Source: Papaver somniferum
Taxonomy: Eukaryota > Streptophyta > Magnoliopsida > Ranunculales > Papaveraceae
DNA: 64,000 nucleotides
Reading direction: 5' to 3'
NCBI RefSeq assembly: GCF_003573695.1
Contig: NC_039362.1
Span: forward strand, 116,663,120 to 116,727,119
Positions 1-10,783 of this stretch are shown one piece after another. The position numbers and the translations under genes were made by a program. Every line of letters begins with the position of its first letter. Position 1 is the stretch's first letter. The notes below the pieces were generated by a model. That model was given only the letters and a program-made list of their open reading frames with translations. It ran no database searches and was not told the DNA's origin.

Positions 1-1169
1 CGAGCAATGTTATAATAGTATCCCTCTACAGGCTAGAGCTTGAGGTTTTTGTATTGCAGTGAACAAGCATAGACATTATGCCGAATCATAATCCTTTTAA
101 AAGTTAAAATTCAATATCATGCATCTAATGGATCCGACACTTTGGTCACAATCTTTTTCGTGTAGCCATATCATACCCGTCCAAAAATAAAATAAAATGG
201 TGTAGCCATATGTCAATCTTTTGTCATGTTTGATAAAAATGTGTATATTTCTTAGTATATGCGTGTCTAATAAACCATATACTATGGACACATAAACAAA
301 CAAGGTGGATAAATAAATCCTTGTTCCGTCAAGGATTAATATGTGTGTCTATTTCCATCCAGCACATATATAATTATTTAATGTGGTAATATACGCATCT
401 ATGGTCACATGTGATGGGTTTAGACTTCAACCCATGACCAAAAGGTCCCTTATGGCTACAGTTGATGGGATTAAGTTTAAACCCATGACCAAGTGGTGCA
501 CTATGGCTACAAGGTAACACAAAACGTGGTTATAGTTATACAATTGACCAGGAGCCACGCAGATAACCCGAAACGTGGCTGGGTTGTAAACCAAAAAGCG
601 TAGCCTATGTGAAGATTTGTACTAGTGAGCATATAGAAGATTTCAATATTTCTCAATAGGTAAAACTGTATACATCCTTTTGATAGTTGGCATAATAAAA
701 CCTCTCGCAAAAGAATTTTTTTCCTTTCGATTTATGCATTCTCTAAATACTAGAGAAGGCATAGGACTATAGACTTCAATTATACATATATATGTAGAAC
801 AATTACTTGAAACCTCACACTTTGCTCTCTTTATGCCTCGTCTCACTCTGTTAATGAGAGAACTAAGATAAGAGATTCTTTTGTCAATATTAATATGAAT
901 TACCTCTCTGTCGAAGCATGAATCAGTAACTCTGTGGTCCGAAAAGGCCTTCTTCAAATGGCGTATTTTGAAATTATCCTTTTTAATCTCATCAGTCTTG
1001 AAAGAAACAACACAATTAATAATATGTTGGAATGTCCTTTGTGAAACACACAATTTTAAACTCCCAAGTATTCGAGCACAATCCTTTGAACTATGTTCAG
1101 TTGATCTATAACCTCCAATTTTACCATTACTGATAGTACTGAACTTGCGGTTTGCGAACTGATTTGCCA
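1..1169. other. Non-genic stretch, probably decayed LTR-derived DNA
   Basis: No host gene is visible. It holds a 51-bp tandem repeat (400-518) and a minus-strand open frame (643-1170) described separately. Its right side runs into a recognisable minus-strand LTR, so some or all of it may be the distal part of that LTR, but I cannot align it to the other LTRs. Confidence 0.4.
400..518. repeat. 51-bp tandem repeat, about 2.3 copies
   Basis: Two imperfect 51-bp units (400-450 and 451-501) each begin TATGG(T/C)(C/T)AC and contain a central GATGGG...CCCATGACC. A third unit starts at 502 and fades out. Within each unit, GATGGG and the CCCAT that follows about 12 bases later form a small inverted repeat. 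No function can be assigned. Confidence 0.6.
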
Positions 1170-1170
1170 A
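643..1170 (-). CDS. Unrecognised 175-codon open frame
   Basis: An uninterrupted minus-strand frame of 175 codons starting with Met at 1170. I recognise no domain. The product would be basic and Ser/Cys/Lys-rich with no clear membrane segment. Its first codons (MANQFANRKF) come from the GTTTGCGAACTG-type motif that recurs in the LTRs of this window, so the frame may be a chance opening in an LTR or neighbouring repeat rather than a gene. No introns or promoter could be linked to it. Confidence 0.15.
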   Translation of the reverse strand: MANQFANRKFSTISNGKIGGYRSTEHSSKDCARILGSLKLCVSQRTFQHIINCVVSFKTDEIKKDNFKIRHLKKAFSDHRVTDSCFDREVIHINIDKRISYLSSLINRVRRGIKRAKCEVSSNCSTYICIIEVYSPMPSLVFRECINRKEKNSFARGFIMPTIKRMYTVLPIEKY

Positions 1171-1718
1171 CCTTCCATGTATTTCTGAAACTTAGATATC
1201 TATGGTTTGCGGACTAGTTCGGCAACCTTCCCTGAGCAGAAATATCAAAAGTTCATATTTCTCTCTTATGATGTTTGAAACATTCACAAATGATAAAATC
1301 ATTCGCATGGTCAATTTTCAATTGATCCACAAATTAATTCATAGAACTAATATTGTTAAAGATCGTTGAACATCTTTGATAAATCATATTTCGAGATTTT
1401 CACAAGACAAGCTTGACTCGAAACTTCTTCTTTGTAAATATACTAGAAGTCATACGACGTAGTCTTAACCAGATAGAATGGTAAGATAGTGAGTAAATAG
1501 AATGGTTCAGTTTTCACATACCTTATACAAAAGTTCTCCAAATGTCTTCGTTGATCTTCAGTATTCAAGGGTGATCTCTGGTACTCGACTACAAATTTTA
1601 ATCTAGTCTGACACTTGACTAAGTAGACTAGAAATCAAGATATACTTTTGATCACCTAACATTGACAACAAGCTTGAGATAGCAAAGCTTGTGGCTTCAA
1701 TTGAGCATTGCTTTAACA
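1170..1718 (-). mobile_element. Decayed Copia-type LTR, right part (element A)
   Basis: The segment matches, with many changes, the promoter-proximal end of the minus-strand LTRs found later (for example 44200-44994). It shares TAGACTAGAAATCAAGA, the CTAACATTGACAA stretch, and the terminal GAGCATTGCTTTAACA. The terminus on the minus strand reads TGTTAAAGC. Immediately to the right is ATATCCCCTTTT, a decayed polypurine-tract complement. The left limit is unclear; by comparison with its relatives the LTR would be about 2.4 kb and extend off the window. Confidence 0.6.
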
Positions 1719-3697
1719 ATATCCCCTTTTATCAATTTTAATGTGTCAATTTTAGTGACAAAATATTCAATACATATGAAAGTTCACCTTTCCTGGAAGT
1801 TAGGCAAATTCCAAGATAACATCCTACGGAATCATGTAGCAGTATATTCCAAAAAGTGTAGTCGTTGAGAGATCAATAATGTAATTCAAAATAGTTTACT
1901 CCTTTTTTGACACGAGTTAATAGCTTAACCTATGAGAAAATATGAGATATACGTTCTAATCACCAGAATACGATAGCAAAGAACAAATCTCACAAAAATA
2001 AGCAATGCATATATGTAATCCATGAAGATTAGGTATTGCGAGTCATCTTCCAAGATTTTAATTAAATAAACTTTAAACATGCAAGATGATAGTATTTGGA
2101 ATAGCTAATGTCACACATAAGAACTACTCCAAAAGCTAGTGTTCATCTATAAGAATAAAATTCCTACAAGGAGTTAACTAGAGAAAATAAATGAAGGAGC
2201 TAGGAATCATCTTCATCTTCACTCTCTAACTCACTCCAAGAAACTTGAATTTTCTTCATTTCATCCTTAATCTCGGGAAACTTTATACTGAGTAAACACA
2301 TTTGTTCATGTACACACTTTACCTTGTTGTCTACCTTTTAAACCCTTTTCAGAATCTTGTGTAAGATCTCCAAGGAGGTAGGATCACAAGTACCGATTGA
2401 GGATGGATAAAGACTTCTTCTTCTTTTGAGATCATTGTTTTTTATGCGATTGTAGGAAATCTTGAGAATAGGAGTGGGAGTACCAATTGAACTTCCAATT
2501 GGTGCAATATCTGTCATAAAATTAAAAAAATTATCTTAACAAGACAAGGAAATCCTAACATCTTATCATATACCTTTAGCTCACACCTCAAGAAAGTAAA
2601 CCAATTTCGTAAAATCTCGACTCCAAACGATTGTGCTCAATAGTGGAATGACAAATTTTTGGAATTACCAACTTTATAAAGATCCTCAAGGGCTTACAAA
2701 GATACTTAGTAGGAAAATTCCAATTCTCCCAACTAATACATCTTCCACTAAGTCGATTTGAGATAGTTTCACATGATGGCTTCCCTTCTCTTGGTCCAGG
2801 AAAAGTAAAATCTCTCGTAGGAAGACTTGTGATGGTAGCCAATAATTCTCTATCCACTTGAAAAACTCTTCTTGCAATCATGGTTCTAAAGTAAAATTTC
2901 TCAAGATTAACATCATAGACATTTGCATAAAACACTCTTGTGAGAGCATCAAATCCTTTACCATGACCATCAAAGATGTCACCAAGGTTATACTTTTCAA
3001 AAAAAGATAGTTCATTAGCATGCAATTGATCCTTGACCAACTTTTGTTCAAGAATGAAACCTCATGAAAGAATTTTATCATAAGCCTTTGTACAATCATC
3101 ATTAACAAAGACTATTCTACATGATGTATGGTTATTAGATTCACCTTTTTCTTCAATGACTTTTACTGAAACAGGTGTGAGAGAGACAATCATGCTACCA
3201 CAAGTGGCTTTAGTTCATGTAGACAGTTCAAGATTTTGGAGCAAAAGCTCAACATGATATAAAAAAGTCTCTTAATGTCTCTTTCATGAGAATTATTTTC
3301 TCATATTATCTTACATAGTACCAGAAGGCTTTACGGACTCATATAAGACATTTGATATGATATATTTACGGAAGAGTCACATAATAACCAAAATACAAAA
3401 AAACTATTTATCTGTTACTTGCCCCACCTCATGCTATATACATGATGTGATGATTCTGATTTCTTGTTACCAAGAAGTCGAGTGATCAAGAAGATGCTCA
3501 TGAACCATCTCAGAATGATAGTCATCATCTCTCGTGCCCAAAGCATAATCAAACGAGTTAGAATTTTTTATCACACTTGAAACGTTCTGTTCAGTTCCAT
3601 TTTTGTTGATGAAGTGATCAACTAGTTGAGTTTCTTGACATGTAGAAGATGTCAAAATCTTTGCGGTTTTTCTTTTATAAAATGTGCAAAAAAAATT
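1719..3697 (-). mobile_element. Internal region of non-autonomous LTR element A
   Basis: It lies between the LTR end at 1718 and a second, plus-strand LTR that starts at 3703. The first bases are a polypurine-tract complement followed by CAATTTTAGTGACAAAA, which the internal regions of the 42.5-64 kb array share. It carries a decayed minus-strand ORF with a plant-transposon-like domain (2588-3240). No gag, protease, integrase or reverse transcriptase is seen. The primer-site end is missing, presumably truncated or displaced at the 3703 junction. Confidence 0.5.
2588..3240 (-). pseudogene. Putative plant transposon domain (PF20167-like) ORF, decayed
   Basis: A 150-codon frame runs from 3040 down to 2588. 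The same frame continues upstream past an in-frame TGA near 3063 with recognisable sequence (KAYDKILS...GFILEQKLV). The core LTRVFYANVYDV...RRVFQVDRE matches the (L/V)REFYaN...RG..v...iN pattern of the 'putative plant transposon protein' domain. The downstream part (CETISNRL...YLCKPLRIFIKLVIP) parallels the ORF at 37489-38184, which has LTREFYGNI, then a YLKFFGKLVVP segment. What this domain does is not known. The frame has at least one stop and one probable frameshift, so I treat it as broken. Confidence 0.5.
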
Positions 3698-4332
3698 TAC
3701 ATTGTTAGAGCACTGCTCAGTTGAACCCGCAAAATGTTGGTATGTCAAGGTTAGTTGCCACATTTTAGTATCAAAACTCATAAGTCGCTTGATTAGATTA
3801 CTAGAGACAACTTCGTTATGTTAGACTAGGAAGTTTATAAATGTTGAGACATACAAGTGTTACTCTGAAGACCTGAAGAATCCAAAGATGTATCGACATC
3901 AACGAAGATATCATCCTTCCACTTGGGGTTAGTAATACATGAATTGACTTGTTTCCATTTCTATATCGTTGCTTTCAAGTCGTTTCTGATTGAAAACATA
4001 AGATGCTAAGTTATATTCATAAAACTATAGTATTATTGACTCGATCATCTTATTATGATCAAAGTGTCAAGGAAGAATATATCAATAGTTGTGAATACTT
4101 TAGATTGGTATTTAATTTTAGGAAGTATAATGCTTATCTTTTGAACTTTGTAATTGCGACATCAACATAATCTTTCTAACTCATTACCATATTATAAAGT
4201 GAACAAAGGGTTGCTTTCATGGACTAAAAATTATTTTTCATTACATGATTTTAAGAAAGAGACTTACGAACTTGTTTCGTAAGGTTCGGTTTTCACTGAA
4301 GATCTAAGGTTGGACCGATCCTAAACTATATA

Positions 4333-4468
4333 AGGAATCAAGGTAGAACCCATCATAACTTGTGTTGGGAGTCAAGGTAGAACCGATCTTTACCTATATT
4401 GGGAGTAAAGGTAGAACCGATCCCAAACTACATTGGGAGTCATGGTAGAACCGGTCCTAATATGCAAA
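4333..4468 (+). repeat. 34-bp minisatellite in LTR B (4 copies)
   Basis: Four 34-bp units share the core GGGAGTCAAGGTAGAACCGAT with small changes. They lie upstream of the LTR TATA box, in U3. The element at 24529 has a different repeat with the same GAACCGATCC core, which suggests a promoter/enhancer role, but this is inference. Confidence 0.75.
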
Positions 4469-4861
4469 ACTGATTTGTTTAGTCACGTACACTTTAGGGT
4501 TTGTGTGATTTTGGAAATTGAGTTTGACAAATAGAAAATTTCAAGATGTCGACATAATAAGTAATATGAACATGAGCATAAATCTTATATTTTATTGTTC
4601 AAAGATATTCCTTGATACTCAAGGTGAGATCCCAAACCGAAATGTTTGAGAATCTTTTTGAGATTCTTGAATGTATATGTTTTTTTTTAGAAGCAAGCAA
4701 AACATATCTCTGGAAAGATATATTAGTTAAGTGCTAGCTAATATTGAGTTGTCCATGAGAGATATCGGTTGGAATTAGACAAAACCGAATTTAGGTGCTT
4801 TATTGCATATCTTGAGAATATTTTCGGTTATGGAAATTCCTTGATATCCAAACTACCTTGG

Positions 4862-4871
4862 TATATAAATA
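4862..4871 (+). promoter_or_regulatory. TATA box of LTR B
   Basis: TATATAAATA is followed by GTGAAGTTTG, at the same place as the TATAAATA...GAAGTTTGCA of the outer-element LTRs (25274 and 41758). It lies about 400 bp downstream of the GAACCGAT repeats. Confidence 0.6.
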
Positions 4872-6493
4872 GTGAAGTTTGTTCTTCTTACAAACTTATC
4901 CCGATGCAGGCACTTCGTTTCATAGTCACTGCTATAGCCGACTAATAATATTACTTGTAATATTATCTCGGAGAGGAGAGTAACCTAATTAGGAGAAATC
5001 TTTTACATTTTCTAGTTTAAAGACTTCTTTAGGATCAAGAAGCGTCTAGATAGTACCGTTGGTGGGAAACTAGAATTGCATTGTTGTTTTAGTTTTCGAT
5101 TATTGATTTGATTGACTAACCATTGTTAACTCTTGATTGCATCTAGTTTAATTATTCTTGAGAGCCTTCTCTACTGACATAAGGTCACTCAAACTAGATC
5201 AAGATATTAATGGTAGTTCAGATCCGTATTTAGATCTGATGTTGACTTGTGATCATCCACTGTTAACATACTTCGTTTTGTGCATTATCGATCATAAGTT
5301 GGAATCAAGTTTGTTATTGTACATGTACAGAAGAAGACTTTGAAGATTTGAAGACAAGAATATCTTTTTTATTGGTTTCGTATCTTTGTGATTTGCTTCA
5401 TGCACAAACTTGATTAGCTGAGATCTGACTAGATCTCGTTTATCTTTGATAGGAGATTGATTGGATAGTCGTATTCAGATCGACAAGCTATGGTACTCTT
5501 CAGTATCCGAATCTGATAGTACTGTTTGACTTGATCTGGTTAACTTGTTAATACATATCTTGGAAGATTTAACCCGACAAAGGAGTTTATTGATTTAAAC
5601 AGAAAATCCTTTGTCGGAAACTCAACTAGAATATCTTTGATGAACTTCTTGAGATAAGAAGAGTGGTCACCAAACAGATTAGTCTTTTACTGTTTGAAAG
5701 ACTTGGTATATAGTCAAAATTCAGAACCGAACTAACTATGGGATCAAACCAAGTGTTTGATTAACATATCAGTGTGTTTACTTTATTATAACTAAAGCAA
5801 TAAATATAATGCATAAAGTAAAGTAAAATGACATGCATAATCTTGTTAACGAGGAAACCGCAAATGCAGAGAACCTTGGGTCCTAGTTCAGTTTTGAATA
5901 CTTTCATAATTAAGCCGCTATACAGAGACTACTACAACTTCGTATAATTGTGACCAAGTAAAATAACTCCAAGTTACTCAGTTCCTTAAGTATCCTTACG
6001 CCTACTACCAATATGGTTACACACGTGAATCCTAAGATAGAGTCCAATATCTTAAGTCACTGAACCCGTTGTGAAGACTTTTATCACTCAACACCTTTGG
6101 ATCGTATTCTGAAACAATACATGACTAATTTGTTCCAGTAATCGCTCTATTAATCTCCCAGATCAACAAGTTAATAAGAGATATGTTGATTTACAAAGGT
6201 TCTTCCGTTTAATGAATATAAACTCACTTTTATCGGTTTAAATCAACAAAGATATAAAGACTGCCAAAGATAAAAAATCTTAGTTCATAGTCTATCAAAT
6301 TCAGTTCCTAAAGAGAAACATCAAGTGATAGATTGTTAGTTTATACAACAAACTATAAAAGATCTATCAAACAACCTGATTCCCTTATGATTGATCACGC
6401 ACATAGCGGAGTCTAATAACAATGGATGATCACAATTCATAAGAGGATATCAAAAATATTATGGTGTACTTGGTACCCTCGTCATTTCAGTTG

Positions 6494-9217
6494 TAATTAT
6501 TTTTACAACTTAAGTAACAAAAAAATTTGATTATATTTTAGACTAATTCATCTTCCACTGCAAAACATGCACTTAATCGACTCGCAAAATCATTATTAAC
6601 TCTGTCATTACCAAAAACCCGAGATTACCTTTTCGCGAGTTTATTCTGGTAATTCCATTGTGTCATCTTATATTATAATTATATGTATAGGAATTCTATG
6701 TAGAGAATAACCCAACACATCGCCCGATTATAAGTGCATAGGCTAATCAATGCAACATATATTCCGGAATAGTTCATTCGAACAAAAGCCACATATCACG
6801 TGAGAGTAGTGGCGCTAGTAATCACATTATGTTACTTGTAATCAGGGAATTGACGACTTTTACATATCAATAAATCATGATTTCTAATCACACTATATTC
6901 AACTTAATTTGCAATCATAGAATGGTTATATGTTATATAACTGAGTTAGATTATGACTAGTAAAATCGTATCCACGTCAATCAAGTAACATGTTCTGAAT
7001 TTTGATTCATCATTAACCAATATTAGCTCATCATGGATTTCTAAAGTTTATAAAAAAAATATATATATACGAAGAAATATATTGTAAATTTTAAGTGAAA
7101 AATAGAGAAATCTCTAATTATTTAAAGTGTAAGCCCTAGCTCCTTGTTCTCTTATATAAACATGTATAAAGTTGGTCCTTAAAAGTCTCCCCATCTGTTT
7201 ATGCAGGTGCCAATGCACAAGTTTGGGCATCGAACCTCACAAAAATATTGAAAATCAAGGGCAAAATTTGTCAACTATACAATATAATCTCGTTGTGAAG
7301 ATGATAAGAACCATCCTACTAGTCTCCCTTAACAGTCAACGCTTCGGCCAAAAAGGGCGTATGAAAATAGCCCAGAAATCCTCTGTAAATGTCAGTTCTG
7401 CGGAACTAATTGTGTGTTCACTTCGACGGTATTATGCGTAAATTATGTCCAGCCTAGGTCGTTATGCCTATAACTGACAAGCAAAATCAAACATAATAAC
7501 ACGATTTTTCCAGACATGTTCTCTAACAAGGCTCGTTTTACTCTACCAAAACTAGTCGAGCTCCGTTTTTATGCTCGGTCTACCTTTTTTCCTTTTTTTC
7601 TTCACACATTTTCTTGGTCCATTTGATCTTGGGTCCTTTTACACTTTTAATACTTCACTTCCTAAAAACTTCAAGAGTCGATTTATCCAATTTTGGTAAT
7701 GAATGTTATTATAACATAAGTAAAGGAAACAACCATAACACACAACGATTAACTAGAAAAACTAAAAATTTTATTAAAATATGGTAAATCACACACTTAT
7801 CAAGATCAAGATTTAGAATTTGACTTATAGTTTACGAAGACCATCTTCTCTCCGAGTCAATCGGCACTTTCATTCTTATACTGCGTTGTTTCTTATAGTT
7901 CATAATGTTTTTCTTGTCGGATTTCATAATCATGTACCCTTAGTTGTTTTCATAGTACAAATATGTTTGTTTTTGTTCGTTTTTGAGTATGCATGTATGT
8001 ACCCTTGGTTCGGTACTAATGAGATTAGGTTTGATATTTTTATTCTTATAGTACGTCATTTCTAGAGTTCTTTCTGTTTTCCTTGTCAAAATTTTCCCTC
8101 ATGTACCAATAAAAGAATATTGTTATAAGAAAGTAATCATGAGTAAAAAACCTTAATCTAGTTTCTCTCCCCTCCCCCATTCTTCTCCAACAAGAACACT
8201 GTCGGCAGCTTCTTCCTTGCTCAGATCTGATCCGTTTTGGAATGGATCTGAGCATGTTTCTTTATTATTTCTTGTTTTCTCATTTTAGATGTTTTAGTTT
8301 AATTGTTAGTATGTTTTCTACTTATCTACACTATTGTAGTCCCTTTGTCTTCTTTTTAGAGATTTATCTATGCTTAATGACAATTTTTGATTATTAGTTT
8401 GGGCTTAAGATCACTAGGGGATGTTTTCCATTGCCAAAATCTTCATCTTTGTTGGCTCTAACGACGACGTCTTCGTCATTAATTTATCAGATGACAGAAT
8501 TTTTCTGGGTGATTATTCCGATGATAAAATATTTACCACACTTATAAGAGATTTGAGAAAATCACTACTCCCTGCATTTTTTCTTTTTTTTTTAGTCCGC
8601 TTTGGAAAAGTCAAAAAGATAAGGAGACCGAAGGATTTTCCTAAACTACCCCTTTTAAATGTCTTATTGTTACCAAGAATAAAAATTGACAAATCTATTT
8701 TGAACATGAAAGGATAAAAAAAGAAAATATACAATCAAATTTATTTTGGAAATTTTAAACGATCTTACTAATTGAGTAGAAACTTTATAAGGAATCAAAT
8801 TCTTACGGCCGAAAATAATTGTTTTAAAAAAAAAAAGAATGAAGCTAAAGAACAAATATGTTAAATAAATTTGTTTCCTATTTATGGAGATATTATTTAA
8901 AATTTTACATTATATTATAATAAACGATCCCGCTAGGTGACCTGCTCGTGAATAGCTGATCTTCCGTGGCAACTCATGTGGATTAAACAATCATATTAAC
9001 AACTAATCCAAGTCATACAAGAAAATCAAAAGAGAGAAGGATACTGAACTTAGAGATAAAGGTATTGAAACCCTTAAGATATTAAGTAGTGTTCAGGAAA
9101 ATTTGAAATGGGAGGAAACATCAAACTCTGCAATTACCTTTTATTTCCGTGTTACTTCTTATGTTCTCGTTTTTTCATTATCAAATTTTTGGTTTGATAA
9201 GATCTCTATGTTCCTTT
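6494..9217. other. Intergenic, no gene recognised
   Basis: AT-rich DNA with only short open frames (such as 7172-7441, 7820-8065 and 8421-8717), none with a recognisable product. A TACTCCCTGCATTT stretch at 8565 followed by an A/T-rich run resembles one end of a Stowaway-type MITE, but I find no partner end. I see no tRNA or other RNA gene. Confidence 0.5.
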
Positions 9218-9225
9218 ATCATCTA

Positions 9226-9815
9226 TAGGAGTGGGATTTAGGTTGGGTTAACTCCCCCAACCCATGTCCAACTTGATCGTCGGGCGGACATGATCAATGT
9301 ATTTCAAAATTTTGGGCAAGTTTGGGCATAAATTTTATAAACCCTAGTTAAATTTGGGCAAGCATGGGTACAAATATTTCTAACCCAAGAAACCCTCCCA
9401 ACCCAAAGACTATGATATAGGTATAATAAACTATTTTTATAATTGGTATTACTATCTATTTAATGTAATTTTTGATATAGTCTTCAAGTCTAATAATGAA
9501 AATGTAAACTATATTTATTTCATTAACCATTCAATATGAAAAAAGTTTATACCATTATAAATAATCGTCATCTATTTAGAAAGTTAAGATAAATAGCGCA
9601 ATTAAATCTTTTTATTGTTAAAAATTTGTTATTATCACATTAACAAACTCGTATATCTAGCGAAACTTACTTGGGACAATCCGAGGAACATAATTTGGGA
9701 AGACTTGGGCAGTATCTCCATGGATTCCACGTGTTCGATGGGCAATCTGGGCAAAGGATTCATAACTCGTGTTTGCCTCAGCCAAGCCTTCTAACCAACC
9801 CAAGTCCCAGCCCTA
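9226..9815. mobile_element. hAT-type MITE, 590 bp
   Basis: Its terminal inverted repeats begin TAGGAGTGGGA on the left and TAGGGCTGGGA on the right (reverse complement), the usual TAGGGNTGGNA hAT form. It is flanked on both sides by the perfect 8-bp duplication ATCATCTA (9218-9225 and 9816-9823), the length produced by hAT transposases. Both subterminal zones are rich in TTGGGC/CCCAACCC words. No transposase is encoded, so it depends on a source elsewhere. Confidence 0.85.
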
Positions 9816-9946
9816 ATCATCTATTAAACAAAGAAAGAGTTTAATTTGAATTATGAACGTTTTGTCAAAAAATAAAATAATCTTTCATTTAATTCAACAT
9901 ATTTATGAAATTAATTTCCTAAAGTCAGTGTTAAAGTCTGATTACA

Positions 9947-10452
9947 TCAAGACTCATACCGAGCTTTGGTTGGTAACCTAGCAACAAGCTGAGCTCCAAC
10001 ACCTTTTTGAATAGCAATGCCTAGTTTATAAAAAATAAAACTGCTCAAACCACTACTAGCATCATTACTAACAAGACAGTTTTTCAGACGCTTAAAAAAA
10101 CACAAAGTATCTTCACTAAGCTCTCCTAAAGTAGATAAAGCTAGAACACCCAAACCATAACCATGTGAGATACATTTGTCCAGGTATTTAGTGTGTTTGC
10201 GCGAAACAACACTCCAAATGGATTTACCTGGATCAAAGGCACGGATACCTTCACCAGTGAAGGGAGACACACCAGTGACATCCATACAAACATCCTGGTC
10301 ATTCTCCCAGTTATGAACAAGGATGTCAGCAGGACGTAAATCTCTGTCATCATCAGACAAAAACCCAAGAGCAGTTTCCTTACGCGCATGCACTCCTGCC
10401 TTGTAGCAAATGTCAGCAATTACATCACGTACATGATCTTCATTGTTATAAA
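9947..10452 (-). pseudogene. C-terminal fragment of a plant reverse-transcriptase-type protein
   Basis: The minus-strand frame is open from about 10452 to the stop at 9947. It contains ARKETALGFLSDD, LRPADILVHNW, VCMDVTGVSPF, then GYGLGVLALSTLGEL and finally KGVGAQLVARLP. This order of blocks (RPADxL...D(V/A)C.DVT..SP... KY...G(Y/F).F.p.a.sTfGEL...KGVGAQLV.RLP) is the C-terminal tail of a plant family of long proteins that carry a reverse-transcriptase domain upstream. That domain is absent here: about 40 bases upstream lies the start of a TIR element. The remnant is therefore 5'-truncated. The family assignment is from memory of its motifs. Confidence 0.5.
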
Positions 10453-10495
10453 TTATACAATTTATCTAAAATATAATTATGAGACTCAACTAGAA

Positions 10496-10606
10496 TGATT
10501 TTTGTTAGAGGGAGAGCAAAAAGGGATTCAAGGAGAACAAAAATCATGGTTAACTTGTTAACTAGGACCTGTTCAATATATTTTCATAACTCGGACCTAA
10601 GTATCC
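10496..10606 (+). repeat. Left 111-bp terminal inverted repeat
   Basis: Inverted copy of 13790-13900. Shared words include TTTTTGTTAGA, GAGAGCAAAAA against TTTTTTGCTC, and GGTCCGA in the inner part. Confidence 0.7.
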
Positions 10607-10783
10607 TTACTAAATACACCCATTAATGACACGTATCTCCTCCTCCGACAAACAGCTCCTCCCACACCTGCTGATTATCCAGAAAACCGTTCTTCACCAT
10701 TGCGGTCACTTCTTTGAACATATGTATAACAATATAATCATATTTTGTGTCCATCAAAATCAAGAGAAATCGGAATTACAAAG

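Larger units (their letters stand above)
3703..6493 (+). mobile_element. Copia-type LTR (element B) with inverted internal segment
   Basis: It starts TGTTAGAGCACTGCTCAG and closely parallels the outer-element LTR at 40268 (AGTTGAACCCGC...GTTGGTATGTCAAG, GGAGAGGAGAGTAACCTAATTAG, GTACCGTTGGTGGGAAACTAG). It ends GGTACCCTCGTCATTTCA, like the other plus-strand LTR (...GGTACCCTCGCCTTTTCA). From about 5765 to 6440 the sequence matches the same LTR family in reverse orientation. The next bases contain no primer site, and the flanks TACAT/GTTGT do not match, so this is an isolated, rearranged LTR, not a clean solo LTR with a target duplication. Confidence 0.65.

Noticed and set aside
1..14. Window start resembling an LTR terminus (CGAGCAATGTTATAA)
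   Set aside because: Too short and diverged, with no polypurine tract after it; probably chance or deep decay.
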